64,000 nt of DNA from JBDTVS01 sp040007095 (GCA_040007095.1 JBDTVS010000023.1:1-64000); one strand, 5' to 3'; counted from the stretch's first letter, positions 40,132 to 48,395 are shown. The notes: generated by a model from the sequence alone, not told the origin. Program-made: numbers and translations.

Positions 40132-41321
40132 GCCTGATTCTGGATGCATTGCGGCGCAAGTCCGCCGAACGCCGCATCGAAGATGACCAGGAACAGCCCG
40201 GGCCGGACGCGGTACCTGCGGCCCTCGGCTATCCGCGGCCAATCGTCCGCTCACCGCTCCTGCCGCTCCGAACCTTCGTCGCGTACGGCGGCGTCGCGAT
40301 GTTGATCGGTTTCCTTTCCGTCTTCATCGCAGTGCTGTGGCTGGCCCCGCCCGCGAGAAACAACCAGGGCCCCCGGGTGGCCCCGGTTCCCGCGACGCAG
40401 ACAGGTCGCGCGTCAGGCCCGGCAAGCCTGCCGCCCGCCTTGCAAGGGTCAGCACCGGCGGTCTCGACTCCCGCTCCTCCCGGTGGATTGACCACATCTG
40501 GTCCGCCAACGGCCCCTGCGAGCGCAGGCGTGGCGCGCACGGCGCCTGCGGTTCCGCCGGCTTCGGCACCGCAGGCTGGGACGGATTCACCGGCGATCCC
40601 GGCGTTGACTGCGGCCTCGGCACCGGCCCAGGCTTTGCCGCCGCGAGGCGCCGGTTCGACGCCTTCCCCGACTGTGGCGGAGTCGTTGCCTCCGCCCGGA
40701 TTGCCGGGGACGCCGCCTCCCCAGACAGAATCAGCCGCTCGCCAGGCCGCGTCGGCATCGGGCGATCCCTTCGGACTTGCGTTGTATTACCAGCGCGTCG
40801 GCGACTACGCCAGGTCGATGGCGCAGTATCGGGCCCTACTCGAAGAGAATGAAGCCAGCGTAGAAGTGCACAACAACGTCGGTCTGTTGTATCAGGATCG
40901 TGGTGAGCTGGACGAGGCGGTGCGCCAGTTCCAGCGGGCGATTGCCATCGACCCGAAGTACGTCAAGGCGCACAACAACCTCGGCGTCGCCCAACTGCGG
41001 CTGAATCGACTGGAAGCCGCCGAGGCGGAGTTCCGGATCGTGCTGGCTACGGAGCCGCGCAACGTGGAATCGCTGGTCAATCTCGCGCTCGTGCAGAAGT
41101 CTACGGGTCGGCTGGCTGAGGCGCGCGACCTGTTGCAGCGCGCGATCGCGATCGATCCGCGCAACCCGGGGCCGCACTATAACCTCGGGGTGCTTGCCGA
41201 CGACAGCGGCGACACGGCAACGGCGGTCGAGCACTACAGCGTATTCCTCAGGCTTGGCGCCGGGACGCAGAGCTCGTTGGCCACCCAAGTGCGTGCGCGC
41301 CTCGCGGCGCTCGGCGGATGA
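40128..41321 (+). CDS. GspB/MshN-like membrane protein with TPR repeats
   Basis: 397 residues. The N-terminus MSLILDALRRKSAERR is the signature of GspB/ExeB-type proteins. One membrane span (AMLIGFLSVFIAVLWLA) comes next, a Pro/Ala-rich periplasmic linker (about 70-205), and at least four TPR repeats at the C-terminus (NNVGLLYQDRGELDEAVRQF, NNLGVAQLRLNRLEAAEAEF, NLALVQKSTGRLAEARDLL, YNLGVLADDSGDTATAVEH). In MSHA systems MshN has this shape. It likely joins the ATPase to the secretin. Overlaps both neighbours by four bases. Confidence 0.83.
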   Translation: MSLILDALRRKSAERRIEDDQEQPGPDAVPAALGYPRPIVRSPLLPLRTFVAYGGVAMLIGFLSVFIAVLWLAPPARNNQGPRVAPVPATQTGRASGPASLPPALQGSAPAVSTPAPPGGLTTSGPPTAPASAGVARTAPAVPPASAPQAGTDSPAIPALTAASAPAQALPPRGAGSTPSPTVAESLPPPGLPGTPPPQTESAARQAASASGDPFGLALYYQRVGDYARSMAQYRALLEENEASVEVHNNVGLLYQDRGELDEAVRQFQRAIAIDPKYVKAHNNLGVAQLRLNRLEAAEAEFRIVLATEPRNVESLVNLALVQKSTGRLAEARDLLQRAIAIDPRNPGPHYNLGVLADDSGDTATAVEHYSVFLRLGAGTQSSLATQVRARLAALGG

Positions 41322-41944
41322 ACTTCATGGCAGGGACGAGCGCCGCGAGCGTCGCCGGGCTCGTGGCCACGCTGAGCGTGGTCGCCTGGTCGATTGAAGG
41401 CCGAGGTCAGCCGCTCCAGGCTGGCGTCCGCCCCGAACCGATCTCCCAGGCGCCCGCCACCACGCCCGGCGCCGTGTCATCGACGCCGGCTCCTCGGTCA
41501 GCTGCGCCAACGCTCAAGGTGTGGCCGCTGACAGCGCTCAGCACCGAGCGGCGTCCTCCGACGCCGAAAAGCGGCCTGACCGCGGGGGTGGTTACGAAGA
41601 CCGAACAGCGATCCGGTCCCGTGCGGGGTTCAGCGGGCGCGCTGCCGCCGCGCGCCGCAGCAGGAGCGGCGGCGCGCTCGAGAGCGGCCTCCGCTGGTGC
41701 CTCGACAATACAGGGACCCGGTCGAGCGCGAGGTGCCGGCCAGGAATCCACGCCCGAGTTCGATGCCACGCTGGAGACGATTCTGTACTCGCCGGAGCGA
41801 AGACTGGCCATCGTTGATGGGCGAATCGTCCAGGTGGGCGACGAGATTCGTGGCGCCCGAATCGTGGATATCACCCCAGGCGCGGTTTTCTTGCGGGACT
41901 CCAGCGGGAACCCGCGGACGCTGTCACTGGCCGCGGGCCGCTGA
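41318..41944 (+). CDS. GspB/MshK-like secretion accessory protein
   Basis: 208 residues. A short N-terminal membrane or signal segment (SAASVAGLVATLSVVAW) is followed by a long disordered Ala/Pro/Ser region and a C-terminal domain of about 60 residues. That domain (LETILYSPERRLAIVDGRIV, QVGDEIRGARIVDITPGAVF) matches the end of GspB/PilP/MshK proteins, which bind pilotin- or secretin-associated partners in the periplasm. It ends the operon. Identity is from the domain style and context, not a strong motif. Confidence 0.72.
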   Translation: MNFMAGTSAASVAGLVATLSVVAWSIEGRGQPLQAGVRPEPISQAPATTPGAVSSTPAPRSAAPTLKVWPLTALSTERRPPTPKSGLTAGVVTKTEQRSGPVRGSAGALPPRAAAGAAARSRAASAGASTIQGPGRARGAGQESTPEFDATLETILYSPERRLAIVDGRIVQVGDEIRGARIVDITPGAVFLRDSSGNPRTLSLAAGR

Positions 41945-42014
41945 CGCGGTCGGCCGCCGCGCTTCGAGTGGAACCCGAGCCGCCGGTTTGACGTATCCTT
42001 GCTTGTTCAAGCTT

Positions 42015-42701
42015 ATGGCCCTGATTGAAACTGTCGATCTGTGGAAGACCTACGTGATGGGCTCTGAGGAAATCCACGCGCTGCGCGGTGTGTCGATGCT
42101 CATCGAACGAGGGGAATATGTCGCGATCATGGGGCCGTCGGGGTCGGGCAAGTCGACGCTGATGAACCTCATCGGCTGCCTCGATACTCCGAGCAAGGGC
42201 TCCTACCTGCTGAACGGCAAGCAAGTCAGCGAGATGAACGACAACGAGCTTGCCCGGATTCGCAACGAGGAAATCGGTTTCGTTTTTCAGACATTCAACC
42301 TGCTGCCCAGGGCGACGGCGCTTCACAACGTCGAGCTGCCGCTGGTGTATGCGGGGGTGCCCGCCGCCGAGCGGCAGAAACGGGCGAAGCTCGCGCTCGA
42401 GAAAGTCGAGCTCACCACGCGCATGATGCATCGACCCAACGAGCTGTCCGGCGGGCAGCGCCAGCGTGTCGCCGTCGCGCGGGCGCTCGTGAATAATCCG
42501 TCAATCCTGCTCGCGGACGAACCGACCGGCAACCTGGATTCGAAGACGGGTACCGAGATCATGGGGCTCTTCGAGCGCCTTCACCAGGCCGGCAACACGA
42601 TCGTGCTCGTCACTCACGAAGCCGATGTCGCCGCGTACGCCTACCGCACCATTCACGTCCGCGACGGCCAGGTCGAGAACGACGTACGTCGCGCGGCGTA
42701 G
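42015..42701 (+). CDS. ABC transporter ATP-binding protein (MacB/LolD-like)
   Basis: 228 residues from ATG 42015. The upstream open frame overlaps the previous gene and is not used. All ABC motifs are intact: Walker A GPSGSGKST, Q-loop FVFQTFNLLP, signature LSGGQRQRVAVARAL, Walker B ILLADEPTGNLDS and switch VTHEADVAAYA. The TGNLDSKTG form with NLLP fits the MacB/LolD/FtsE-like group acting on lipoproteins, peptides or drugs. The expected permease gene is not in the window, so it is orphaned here. Confidence 0.88.
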   Translation: MALIETVDLWKTYVMGSEEIHALRGVSMLIERGEYVAIMGPSGSGKSTLMNLIGCLDTPSKGSYLLNGKQVSEMNDNELARIRNEEIGFVFQTFNLLPRATALHNVELPLVYAGVPAAERQKRAKLALEKVELTTRMMHRPNELSGGQRQRVAVARALVNNPSILLADEPTGNLDSKTGTEIMGLFERLHQAGNTIVLVTHEADVAAYAYRTIHVRDGQVENDVRRAA

Positions 42702-42774
42702 TTCAAGCCCTGCTTCGAAGAACCGCCGAGTTCGCCGATCGCGTCGAATAAAGAACGGCGTGCTTCTCGGTGGT

Positions 42775-42820
42775 CCCGGTGCCTCTCGGTGGAGATCCTA
42801 GGGGACGCCAGGCCACCGGG
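42775..42820. other. Stem-loop between ABC ATPase and peroxiredoxin genes
   Basis: CCCGGTG and CACCGGG (42775-42781, 42814-42820) are inverted repeats around a 32-base loop that holds GATCCTAGGGG. It could weakly terminate the ABC gene or be a leader structure. No T run follows. Confidence 0.35.
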
Positions 42821-42855
42821 TCGAAACTGACGAGCGATCCCAATCTCAGCCGATT

Positions 42856-42884
42856 TTGAAAAGCACTGGCAGGCGATTTATAGT
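42856..42884 (+). promoter_or_regulatory. Sigma-70-like promoter of the peroxiredoxin gene
   Basis: TTGAAA at 42856-42861 and TATAGT at 42879-42884 are separated by the ideal 17 bases. Transcription would start near 42891, leaving a leader of about 60 bases ending in GAGGAGG. This is one of the best -35/-10 pairs seen in the window. Confidence 0.75.
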
Positions 42885-42952
42885 CGCACGTGCGGGCTGC
42901 GTATGGCGCCCGCTATCAAATTCATTTTTGACGCGATTCGAGGAGGTCTGCG

Positions 42953-43612
42953 ATGGGACTGCGTATTGGTGATGTAGCTCCGAATTTCGATGCCGAAACC
43001 ACGGAAGGTCCAATCAATTTTCATGAGTGGATTGGCGATTCATGGGCCGTACTGTTTTCTCATCCGAAGGACTTCACGCCGGTATGCACCACAGAACTGG
43101 GCTACATGGCTAAGATCAAGCCCGATTTCGACAAGCGCAACACGAAGATCATCGGACTGAGCGTCGATCCGGTCTCCAAGCATGACGGCTGGTCGCGGGA
43201 CATCGAGGAAACCCAGGGATTTGCCCCGAACTACCCGATGATCGGCGACACGGAGCTGAAAGTGGCGAAGCTCTACGGGATGCTTCCCGCCGATCTCAAA
43301 GGGACCTCGGACGGCCGGACGGCCGCGGACAACCAGACGGTTCGCAACGTTTTCGTCGTCGGACCCGACAAGAAGATCAAGCTGATTCTCGTGTATCCCA
43401 TGACGACCGGCCGCAATTTCGACGAGGTGTTGCGGGTGATCGACTCGCTACAGCTGACGGCCAAGTACAAAGTGTCGACTCCGGTCAATTGGAATCCGGG
43501 CGAGGACGTGATCATTGCCGGGTCGGTGTCCGACGAAGACGCGAAGAAGACCTACCCGGACGGCTGGAAAGCGCCGCGCCCGTACATCCGTATCGTGCCA
43601 CAGCCCAAATAG
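42953..43612 (+). CDS. 1-Cys peroxiredoxin (Prx6 type)
   Basis: 219 residues with a GAGGAGG ribosome site. The peroxidatic Cys45 is in FTPVCTTE, with Thr42 and the later Arg (VRNVFVVGPD) typical of Prx6. No resolving Cys is present. The C-terminal dimer domain is complete (STPVNWNPGEDVII, then PYIRIVPQPK). It reduces peroxides in the cytoplasm with an outside thiol. It has a near-ideal promoter and a hairpin after the stop, so it is a single-gene unit, probably highly expressed. Confidence 0.94.
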   Translation: MGLRIGDVAPNFDAETTEGPINFHEWIGDSWAVLFSHPKDFTPVCTTELGYMAKIKPDFDKRNTKIIGLSVDPVSKHDGWSRDIEETQGFAPNYPMIGDTELKVAKLYGMLPADLKGTSDGRTAADNQTVRNVFVVGPDKKIKLILVYPMTTGRNFDEVLRVIDSLQLTAKYKVSTPVNWNPGEDVIIAGSVSDEDAKKTYPDGWKAPRPYIRIVPQPK

Positions 43613-43637
43613 CACGACGTGATTGTTCGACGGGTTG

Positions 43638-43669
43638 GTAGCTTTGCCGCTCGACAGCGGCGAAGCTAC
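43638..43669. terminator. Bidirectional hairpin between peroxiredoxin and aldolase-like genes
   Basis: GTAGCTTTGCCGCT and AGCGGCGAAGCTAC form a 14-bp stem with one G-T pair and a CGAC loop. The stem includes the stop codon of the minus-strand aldolase-like gene. The T run is weak on both sides, but stem length and position between two convergent stops support a shared terminator. Confidence 0.65.
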
Positions 43670-44475
43670 TTCACCTGCCTTTTCCACAATTCCCAGGCGC
43701 GATCGTAGTTATTGGGCGCGGCGTACTTCCGCGCCTCCTCAGGGTCGATATACGTGATCTTCCCGCCAAGCGTCATCGCCTGCACCTGGGCTTTGGCGTT
43801 GATGTCGAGATAGATACTCCGTCCGACCACGGTCGGAATCGAGTCGCCGACAATCACCGCGCCGTGTCCCCGCATCAGCACCATCGGCTTGCCCGCGAGC
43901 GTTGCCGCCAGAGCGCGGCCCAGCTTGGCGTCGCCGATCAGCATGTCGGTCATCCCGCCCGCCTCCCGGATTTCGAAGACCGGAACCCCGCCGGCCAGAA
44001 ACGAACTCTGGTGGTACACGGGACGCAGCGGCACACGAGTCACGCCGAACGGTAACAAGGACGCGGTATGGCAGTGCACGACGGCGTTGACGTCGCTGCG
44101 GGCGCGGTAGATCTCGCCGTGGATGAAACGCTCGCGGTACGACGTGCGGCCGCGCGCGTCGACGGGGTTTCCGTCGAGGTCGTATTCGATGATGTCGGCT
44201 GCGGTGACCAGCGCTGGCGCGACCGAGCGCGCAATGAAGAACCGGTCGGCGCCCCGAGGATGTCGCACGCTGATGTGGCCGAACGCGTCCAGAATCTGCT
44301 CTTGTGCCAGGATGTGATTGCCGGCCACCAGGTCGTCGATCAGGGCCGGGTCGGCCACGCCCGCGGAGCCCGGTTGCTGGACGGCGAGCACCCGCGAAGC
44401 CCGCCACGCGAACAGCGAGGCGGCGCCCAGGCCGCCGACAGTGAGAAAACGCCGGCGCGACAAAGAATCACGCAT
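43666..44475 (-). CDS. Tat-exported class II aldolase/adducin-family protein
   Basis: 269 residues. The N-terminus has a twin-arginine signal (SLSRRRFLTVGGLGAASLF). The aldolase/adducin domain keeps the zinc ligands His134 and His136 (VVHCHTASL) and His204 (MRGHGAV), and Glu115 (SYRERF) at the spacing of the catalytic Glu of fuculose-1-phosphate aldolase. Most family members are cytoplasmic and act on sugar phosphates, so an exported copy is odd. The substrate is unknown. The gene is next to the opp ATPases with a 15-base gap, same strand. Confidence 0.82.
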   Translation of the reverse strand: MRDSLSRRRFLTVGGLGAASLFAWRASRVLAVQQPGSAGVADPALIDDLVAGNHILAQEQILDAFGHISVRHPRGADRFFIARSVAPALVTAADIIEYDLDGNPVDARGRTSYRERFIHGEIYRARSDVNAVVHCHTASLLPFGVTRVPLRPVYHQSSFLAGGVPVFEIREAGGMTDMLIGDAKLGRALAATLAGKPMVLMRGHGAVIVGDSIPTVVGRSIYLDINAKAQVQAMTLGGKITYIDPEEARKYAAPNNYDRAWELWKRQVK

Positions 44476-44490
44476 GGCTGGTCATTTTAC

Positions 44491-45369
44491 CTAGATCGCG
44501 GCCAGGTGGCCGGCGGCGACTTCGCGTAAGGGTGCATGCGGGTTGACCGTCGCCGGATCGAGGATCAGCCGCGCGCGCGGCGCGTCTGGGTCTGCGACCG
44601 GTACCGCTGAGAGCAACGCTCGAGTGTAGGGGTGCTGGGGCGCAGAGAAGAGCGACGCGGCCGGCGCCATTTCGACGATCCTTCCCAGATACATCACCGC
44701 CACCCGGGTGCAGATGCGCTCCACGAGGCGCAGGTCGTGCGCGATGAACAGATAGGTGAGCTTCAGCTGGTGCTGCAGATCCATCAGGAGGTTGACGACC
44801 TGCGCCTGCACTGAGACGTCCAGGGCGGAGACCGGCTCGTCAAGGACCAGTAGCGAGGGATGCAGCGCGAGCGCGCGGGCCAGCCCGATGCGCTGGCGTT
44901 GCCCGCCGCTGAACTCGTGGGGATATCGCTCGAGCTGCGCGGAATTCAGTCCGACCAGACCGAACAGCTCCGCGACGCGATCGCGGCGCGCGCCACGGTC
45001 GCCGAGCTTGTGAATCACCAGCGGCTCCTCGACGATGTGCCACGCGCGCATTCGCGGGTTGAGCGACGAGTAGGGGTCCTGAAACACGATCTGCATGTCG
45101 CGCCGCAGTTGACGCATGCGCCCCCGCGTCGTCGAGAGCACGTCCTCGCCCCGGAAGCGCACTTCGCCCGCTGTTGCCTCCACCAGTCGCAGGATGCACC
45201 GCCCCGTCGTCGTTTTTCCACTGCCCGACTCGCCGACCAGGCCGAACGTCTCGCCCTCCTCGATGCGAAAGCCCACGTCGTCCACGGCTTTGATGAGAGT
45301 GCCGGCGCGGAAGAGTCCCCCGCCGCGGACGAAGTGCTTGACGAGGTGAGAAACCTCGAGCAATGGCAT
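44491..45369 (-). CDS. Oligopeptide ABC transporter ATP-binding protein (OppF type)
   Basis: 292 residues. ABC motifs are intact: Walker A GLVGESGSGKTTTGRCI, Q-loop IVFQDPYSSLNPR, signature EFSGGQRQRIGLARAL, Walker B LLVLDEPVSALDVS and the switch His (IAHDLR). The Opp-specific end is shorter than usual: after LILDPATVNPH it goes straight to LREVAAGHL, so the Cys-rich CxFHPRC region found in its partner is missing. Start ATG overlaps the stop of the oppD gene by one base. No permease or binding-protein gene is in the window. Confidence 0.87.
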   Translation of the reverse strand: MPLLEVSHLVKHFVRGGGLFRAGTLIKAVDDVGFRIEEGETFGLVGESGSGKTTTGRCILRLVEATAGEVRFRGEDVLSTTRGRMRQLRRDMQIVFQDPYSSLNPRMRAWHIVEEPLVIHKLGDRGARRDRVAELFGLVGLNSAQLERYPHEFSGGQRQRIGLARALALHPSLLVLDEPVSALDVSVQAQVVNLLMDLQHQLKLTYLFIAHDLRLVERICTRVAVMYLGRIVEMAPAASLFSAPQHPYTRALLSAVPVADPDAPRARLILDPATVNPHAPLREVAAGHLAAI

Positions 45370-46424
45370 CAGCGGCCGCCGTCGCCTGTCGTCGGATCAG
45401 GGATGAAGGACGCTTCACGGCTGACTTCCGGTAAGTGGTGATTGGGCGTTGTCGATCGTTGACCGACTGGATCGTGCAGATAGCATCGCGCGTGGTGATC
45501 CGGGCCCACGGTATAGCGGGGAGGCGGCGCATCGGTGCAGCGGGCGAATCGGTCGGGGCAGCGCGGGTGGAAGGCACAACCTGGCGGCAGCGCGCCGAGC
45601 ATCGGCACCGCCCCTTCGATTGCCCGCAGCCGTTCGCCCGCAGCGGAGGTGAGCGATGCGAGCAGCCCGCGGGTATACGGATGCTCCGGATGGTGAAAGA
45701 TATCCCGGACCGAGCCCTCTTCAACCACGCGCCCGGCGTACATGACCGCGACGCGGTCGGCGGTTTCGGCGATGATGCCGAAGTCGTGGGTGATGAGGAG
45801 CAACGAGAGGTTGAACGCCGTTTTCATTTCTCGGAGGAGGTCGAGGATCTGCGCTTGAATCGTGACGTCGAGCGCCGTGGTGGGCTCGTCGGCAATGAGC
45901 AGCGACGGTTTGCAGGCGAGAGCCGCCGCCATCAGCACGCGCTGCCGCATGCCGCCGGATAGCTGGTGCGGATAGTCTCGAGCCCGATTCACCGCGTCCG
46001 AGACGCCGACTGCGTGGAGCAGTTCGACGGCGCGAACCTTCGCTTCCCGGCGCGACGCCCGTTTGTGCACGAGCAGCGATTCGGCGATCTGGTCGCCGAC
46101 GGCAAAAACCGGGTTGAGAGCGGTCATCGGCTCCTGGAAGATGAGCGCGATCTCCGCGCCGCGCACCTCGCGCATCTCCCGCTCCGACAAAGTCAGCAAT
46201 TCGCGATCCCGGAACCGAATCGAGCCGCCGGCGATCCGGCCCGGCGGCTGCACGAGGCGCACGATGGAGAGCGCGGTGACCGACTTGCCGCTCCCGGACT
46301 CACCGACGAGACCGAGAGTCTCTCCGCCGCGGATCTCGAAGCTCACGTCGTCGACCGCCGCGACCGGTCCGCCACGCAGATCGAACACCGTGGTCAGATG
46401 ATCGACGGAGAGCAGCGTACTCAC
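45369..46424 (-). CDS. Oligopeptide ABC transporter ATP-binding protein (OppD type)
   Basis: About 351 residues from GTG 46424; the longer frame upstream lies antisense of no known domain and is not used. ABC motifs: GLVGESGSGKSVTALSI, LIFQEPMTALNP, QLSGGMRQRVLMAAAL, LLIADEPTTALDVT and ITHDFG. The C-terminal Cys motif PPGCAFHPRCPDRF is present, as expected for OppD/DppD. It forms an ATPase pair with the next gene and probably powers uptake of peptides or nickel, but the channel proteins must be encoded elsewhere. Confidence 0.88.
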   Translation of the reverse strand: MSTLLSVDHLTTVFDLRGGPVAAVDDVSFEIRGGETLGLVGESGSGKSVTALSIVRLVQPPGRIAGGSIRFRDRELLTLSEREMREVRGAEIALIFQEPMTALNPVFAVGDQIAESLLVHKRASRREAKVRAVELLHAVGVSDAVNRARDYPHQLSGGMRQRVLMAAALACKPSLLIADEPTTALDVTIQAQILDLLREMKTAFNLSLLLITHDFGIIAETADRVAVMYAGRVVEEGSVRDIFHHPEHPYTRGLLASLTSAAGERLRAIEGAVPMLGALPPGCAFHPRCPDRFARCTDAPPPRYTVGPDHHARCYLHDPVGQRSTTPNHHLPEVSREASFIPDPTTGDGGR

Positions 46425-46473
46425 GGCCGCACCGCCGGCGCGGCGTCGGTCGCCGCCCCGCGACTCCCGGGCC

Positions 46474-48054
46474 TCACCACGTGTTGGTCTCCCTGAATTC
46501 GCCGAAAACGGCTCGCAGCGTGTCCGAAATTTCGCCGACGGTAGCCCTGACCTCGACGGCAGCGATAATCGGCGGCACGAGGTTGCTGCCGTCGGCCGCC
46601 GCCCTCGATACCGCTTCGAGCGCGTCCCGACACGTGTCGGCGCTGCGGCTCGCGCGTACGGCGTGGAGGCGCTGGATTTGTTGCTGCTCCACCGCTGGAT
46701 CGATCTGGAGAAGCGGGATGCCCGACTGCGCGGGTCCGTGCTCTGCGGCAAAGCGGTTCACGCCCACGACGACCGCCTCGCCCGAATCGACGGCGAGCTG
46801 CGCACGGTAGGCCGACTCCTGAATCTCACGCTGAATCATCCCGTTTTCGATGGCCGTCAGCGTGCCTCCCGCGCGCTCGATCCGATCCAGCAGTTCCCGG
46901 GCGCTCTGTTCGATCTGCGTGGTGGCCGCCTCGATCGCGTAGGAACCGGCGACGGGGTCCACCGTGTTGGCGACACCGCTTTCTGCGGCGATGATCTGCT
47001 GGGTGCGCAGCGCCAGACGTGCCGATTCTTCGGTCGGAAGAGCGAGCGCTTCGTCGCGGCCGTTGCAGTGGAGCGACTGGGTGCCGCCGAGTATCGCGGC
47101 GAGCGCCTGCAAGGCGACGCGCACGATGTTGTTGTCGGGTTGCTGTGCGGTCAAGGTGCTGCCGGCGGTCTGGGTATGGAACCGCATCTGCTGGGCCCGC
47201 GGATTCGTGGCGTGAAAGCGGTCGAGCATGATGCGCGCCCACAACCGGCGGGCGGCGCGGAACTTCGCGATTTCTTCAAGGAAGTTGTTGTGCGCGTTGA
47301 AGAAGAACGACAGGCGCTCGCCGACTCGATTGACGTCCAGCCCCGACTCGATGGCGGCCTGCACGTAGGCGATGGCGTTGGCGAAGGTAAAGGCGACTTC
47401 CTGGACGGCGGTCGACCCCGCTTCCCGAATGTGATACCCGCTGATCGAAATCGTGTTCCAGTTGGGTAACTCGCGCTCGCAATAGGCGAAGACGTCGGTC
47501 ACGATCCGTAACGACGAACGGGGCGGATAGATGTAGGTGCCCCGCGCGATGTATTCCTTGAGAATGTCATTCTGGATGGTGCCGGAAAGCTTCGCCGTCG
47601 GCACGCCCTGGCGCCGGCCCACTGCGATGTAGAGAGAGAGCAGGATCGCGGCGGTGGCATTGATGGTCATCGACGTCGACACGCGCTCGAGCGGAATGCC
47701 GTCGAACAACGTGGCCATATCCTCGACCGAGTCGATCGCCACTCCCACGCGGCCGACTTCACCGGCTGCCAGCGGATGGTCCGAGTCGTATCCCATCTGC
47801 GTCGGCAGATCGAACGCGACGCTGAGGCCGCTGACACCGTTGGCGAGCAGGTAGCGATAGCGGGCGTTGGACTCCTGCGCAGACCCGAACCCGGCGTACT
47901 GACGCATCGTCCACAGTCTGCCGCGGTACATCGTTGGCTGAATGCCACGGGTGAAGGGGAATTCGCCCGGAAACCCTAGATCAGTCGCGACGTCCCAGCC
48001 GGCCAGATCGTCGGCGGTGCGCAGAATCGACGATTCCGGCTGGCGAACAGTCAT
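46474..48054 (-). CDS. Methylmalonyl-CoA mutase, catalytic (large) subunit
   Basis: 526 residues from ATG 48054. The TIM-barrel substrate domain is recognisable: GEFPFTRGIQPTMYRGRLWTM near the start, YLLANGVSGLSVAFDLPTQMG, SMTINATAAILLSLY, GTIQNDILKEYIARGTYIYP, FFNAHNNFLEEIAKFRAARR and GGTQSLHCNGRDEAL. The B12-binding domain of the full-length enzyme is absent, so this is the split form and needs a separate cobalamin subunit, not seen here. It interconverts methylmalonyl-CoA and succinyl-CoA. ATG overlaps the stop of a small upstream frame by four bases. Confidence 0.9.
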   Translation of the reverse strand: MTVRQPESSILRTADDLAGWDVATDLGFPGEFPFTRGIQPTMYRGRLWTMRQYAGFGSAQESNARYRYLLANGVSGLSVAFDLPTQMGYDSDHPLAAGEVGRVGVAIDSVEDMATLFDGIPLERVSTSMTINATAAILLSLYIAVGRRQGVPTAKLSGTIQNDILKEYIARGTYIYPPRSSLRIVTDVFAYCERELPNWNTISISGYHIREAGSTAVQEVAFTFANAIAYVQAAIESGLDVNRVGERLSFFFNAHNNFLEEIAKFRAARRLWARIMLDRFHATNPRAQQMRFHTQTAGSTLTAQQPDNNIVRVALQALAAILGGTQSLHCNGRDEALALPTEESARLALRTQQIIAAESGVANTVDPVAGSYAIEAATTQIEQSARELLDRIERAGGTLTAIENGMIQREIQESAYRAQLAVDSGEAVVVGVNRFAAEHGPAQSGIPLLQIDPAVEQQQIQRLHAVRASRSADTCRDALEAVSRAAADGSNLVPPIIAAVEVRATVGEISDTLRAVFGEFRETNTW

Positions 48055-48326
48055 TTGACGGCGACCGGCAGGCGGCGCTGCGCACGGGCTTGAGCATTCA
48101 CTCGACCAGGCCGGCCGCAACCGAGCCGTCGTGCCATGTCGAAGCGTTCCGCTTCTGCCGCCGCTCTATCTGTCAACGTCTCGCCGTTGTGCGGGAGGAG
48201 CCGGAAGCGATTGAACAAACGGAGGTTGGCGATGCCGGTCAGCACGTTGTTCTCGGCGATTTGCTTGGCTATCGTGACGCGAGACGGACTCATCATCTCA
48301 AATATCCGCGGCCGCGGCACGGCCAT
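48051..48326 (-). CDS. Possible small protein coupled to the mutase gene
   Basis: About 91 residues from ATG 48326, which has a GAGG just before it. The stop overlaps the mutase ATG by four bases (ATGA), which is the main reason to believe it. The protein is basic (FNRFRLLPHNGETLTDRAAA, RRLGCGRPGR). I do not recognise a family. It could also be the leader of the mutase message with no product. Codon use looks like the surroundings. Confidence 0.35.
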   Translation of the reverse strand: MAVPRPRIFEMMSPSRVTIAKQIAENNVLTGIANLRLFNRFRLLPHNGETLTDRAAAEAERFDMARRLGCGRPGRVNAQARAQRRLPVAVK

Positions 48327-48366
48327 TACCTCGCCGTTTCGTGTTGACACTTTTCCCTGCAAGTGC

Positions 48367-48395
48367 TTGACAGGGTAGCAACACGGTCTTAAACT
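48367..48395 (+). promoter_or_regulatory. Sigma-70-like promoter upstream of the 48539 gene
   Basis: TTGACA at 48367-48372 and TAAACT at 48390-48395 are 17 bases apart. A second TTGACA lies about 24 bases upstream (near 48344). A transcript would start near 48402, leaving a leader of about 135 bases ending in GAGGAGG. Confidence 0.6.

Noticed and set aside
38221..40254. 677-codon minus-strand frame opposite the secretin/ExeA genes
   Set aside because: Antisense shadow; no domain, and the operon on the other strand has tight overlaps.
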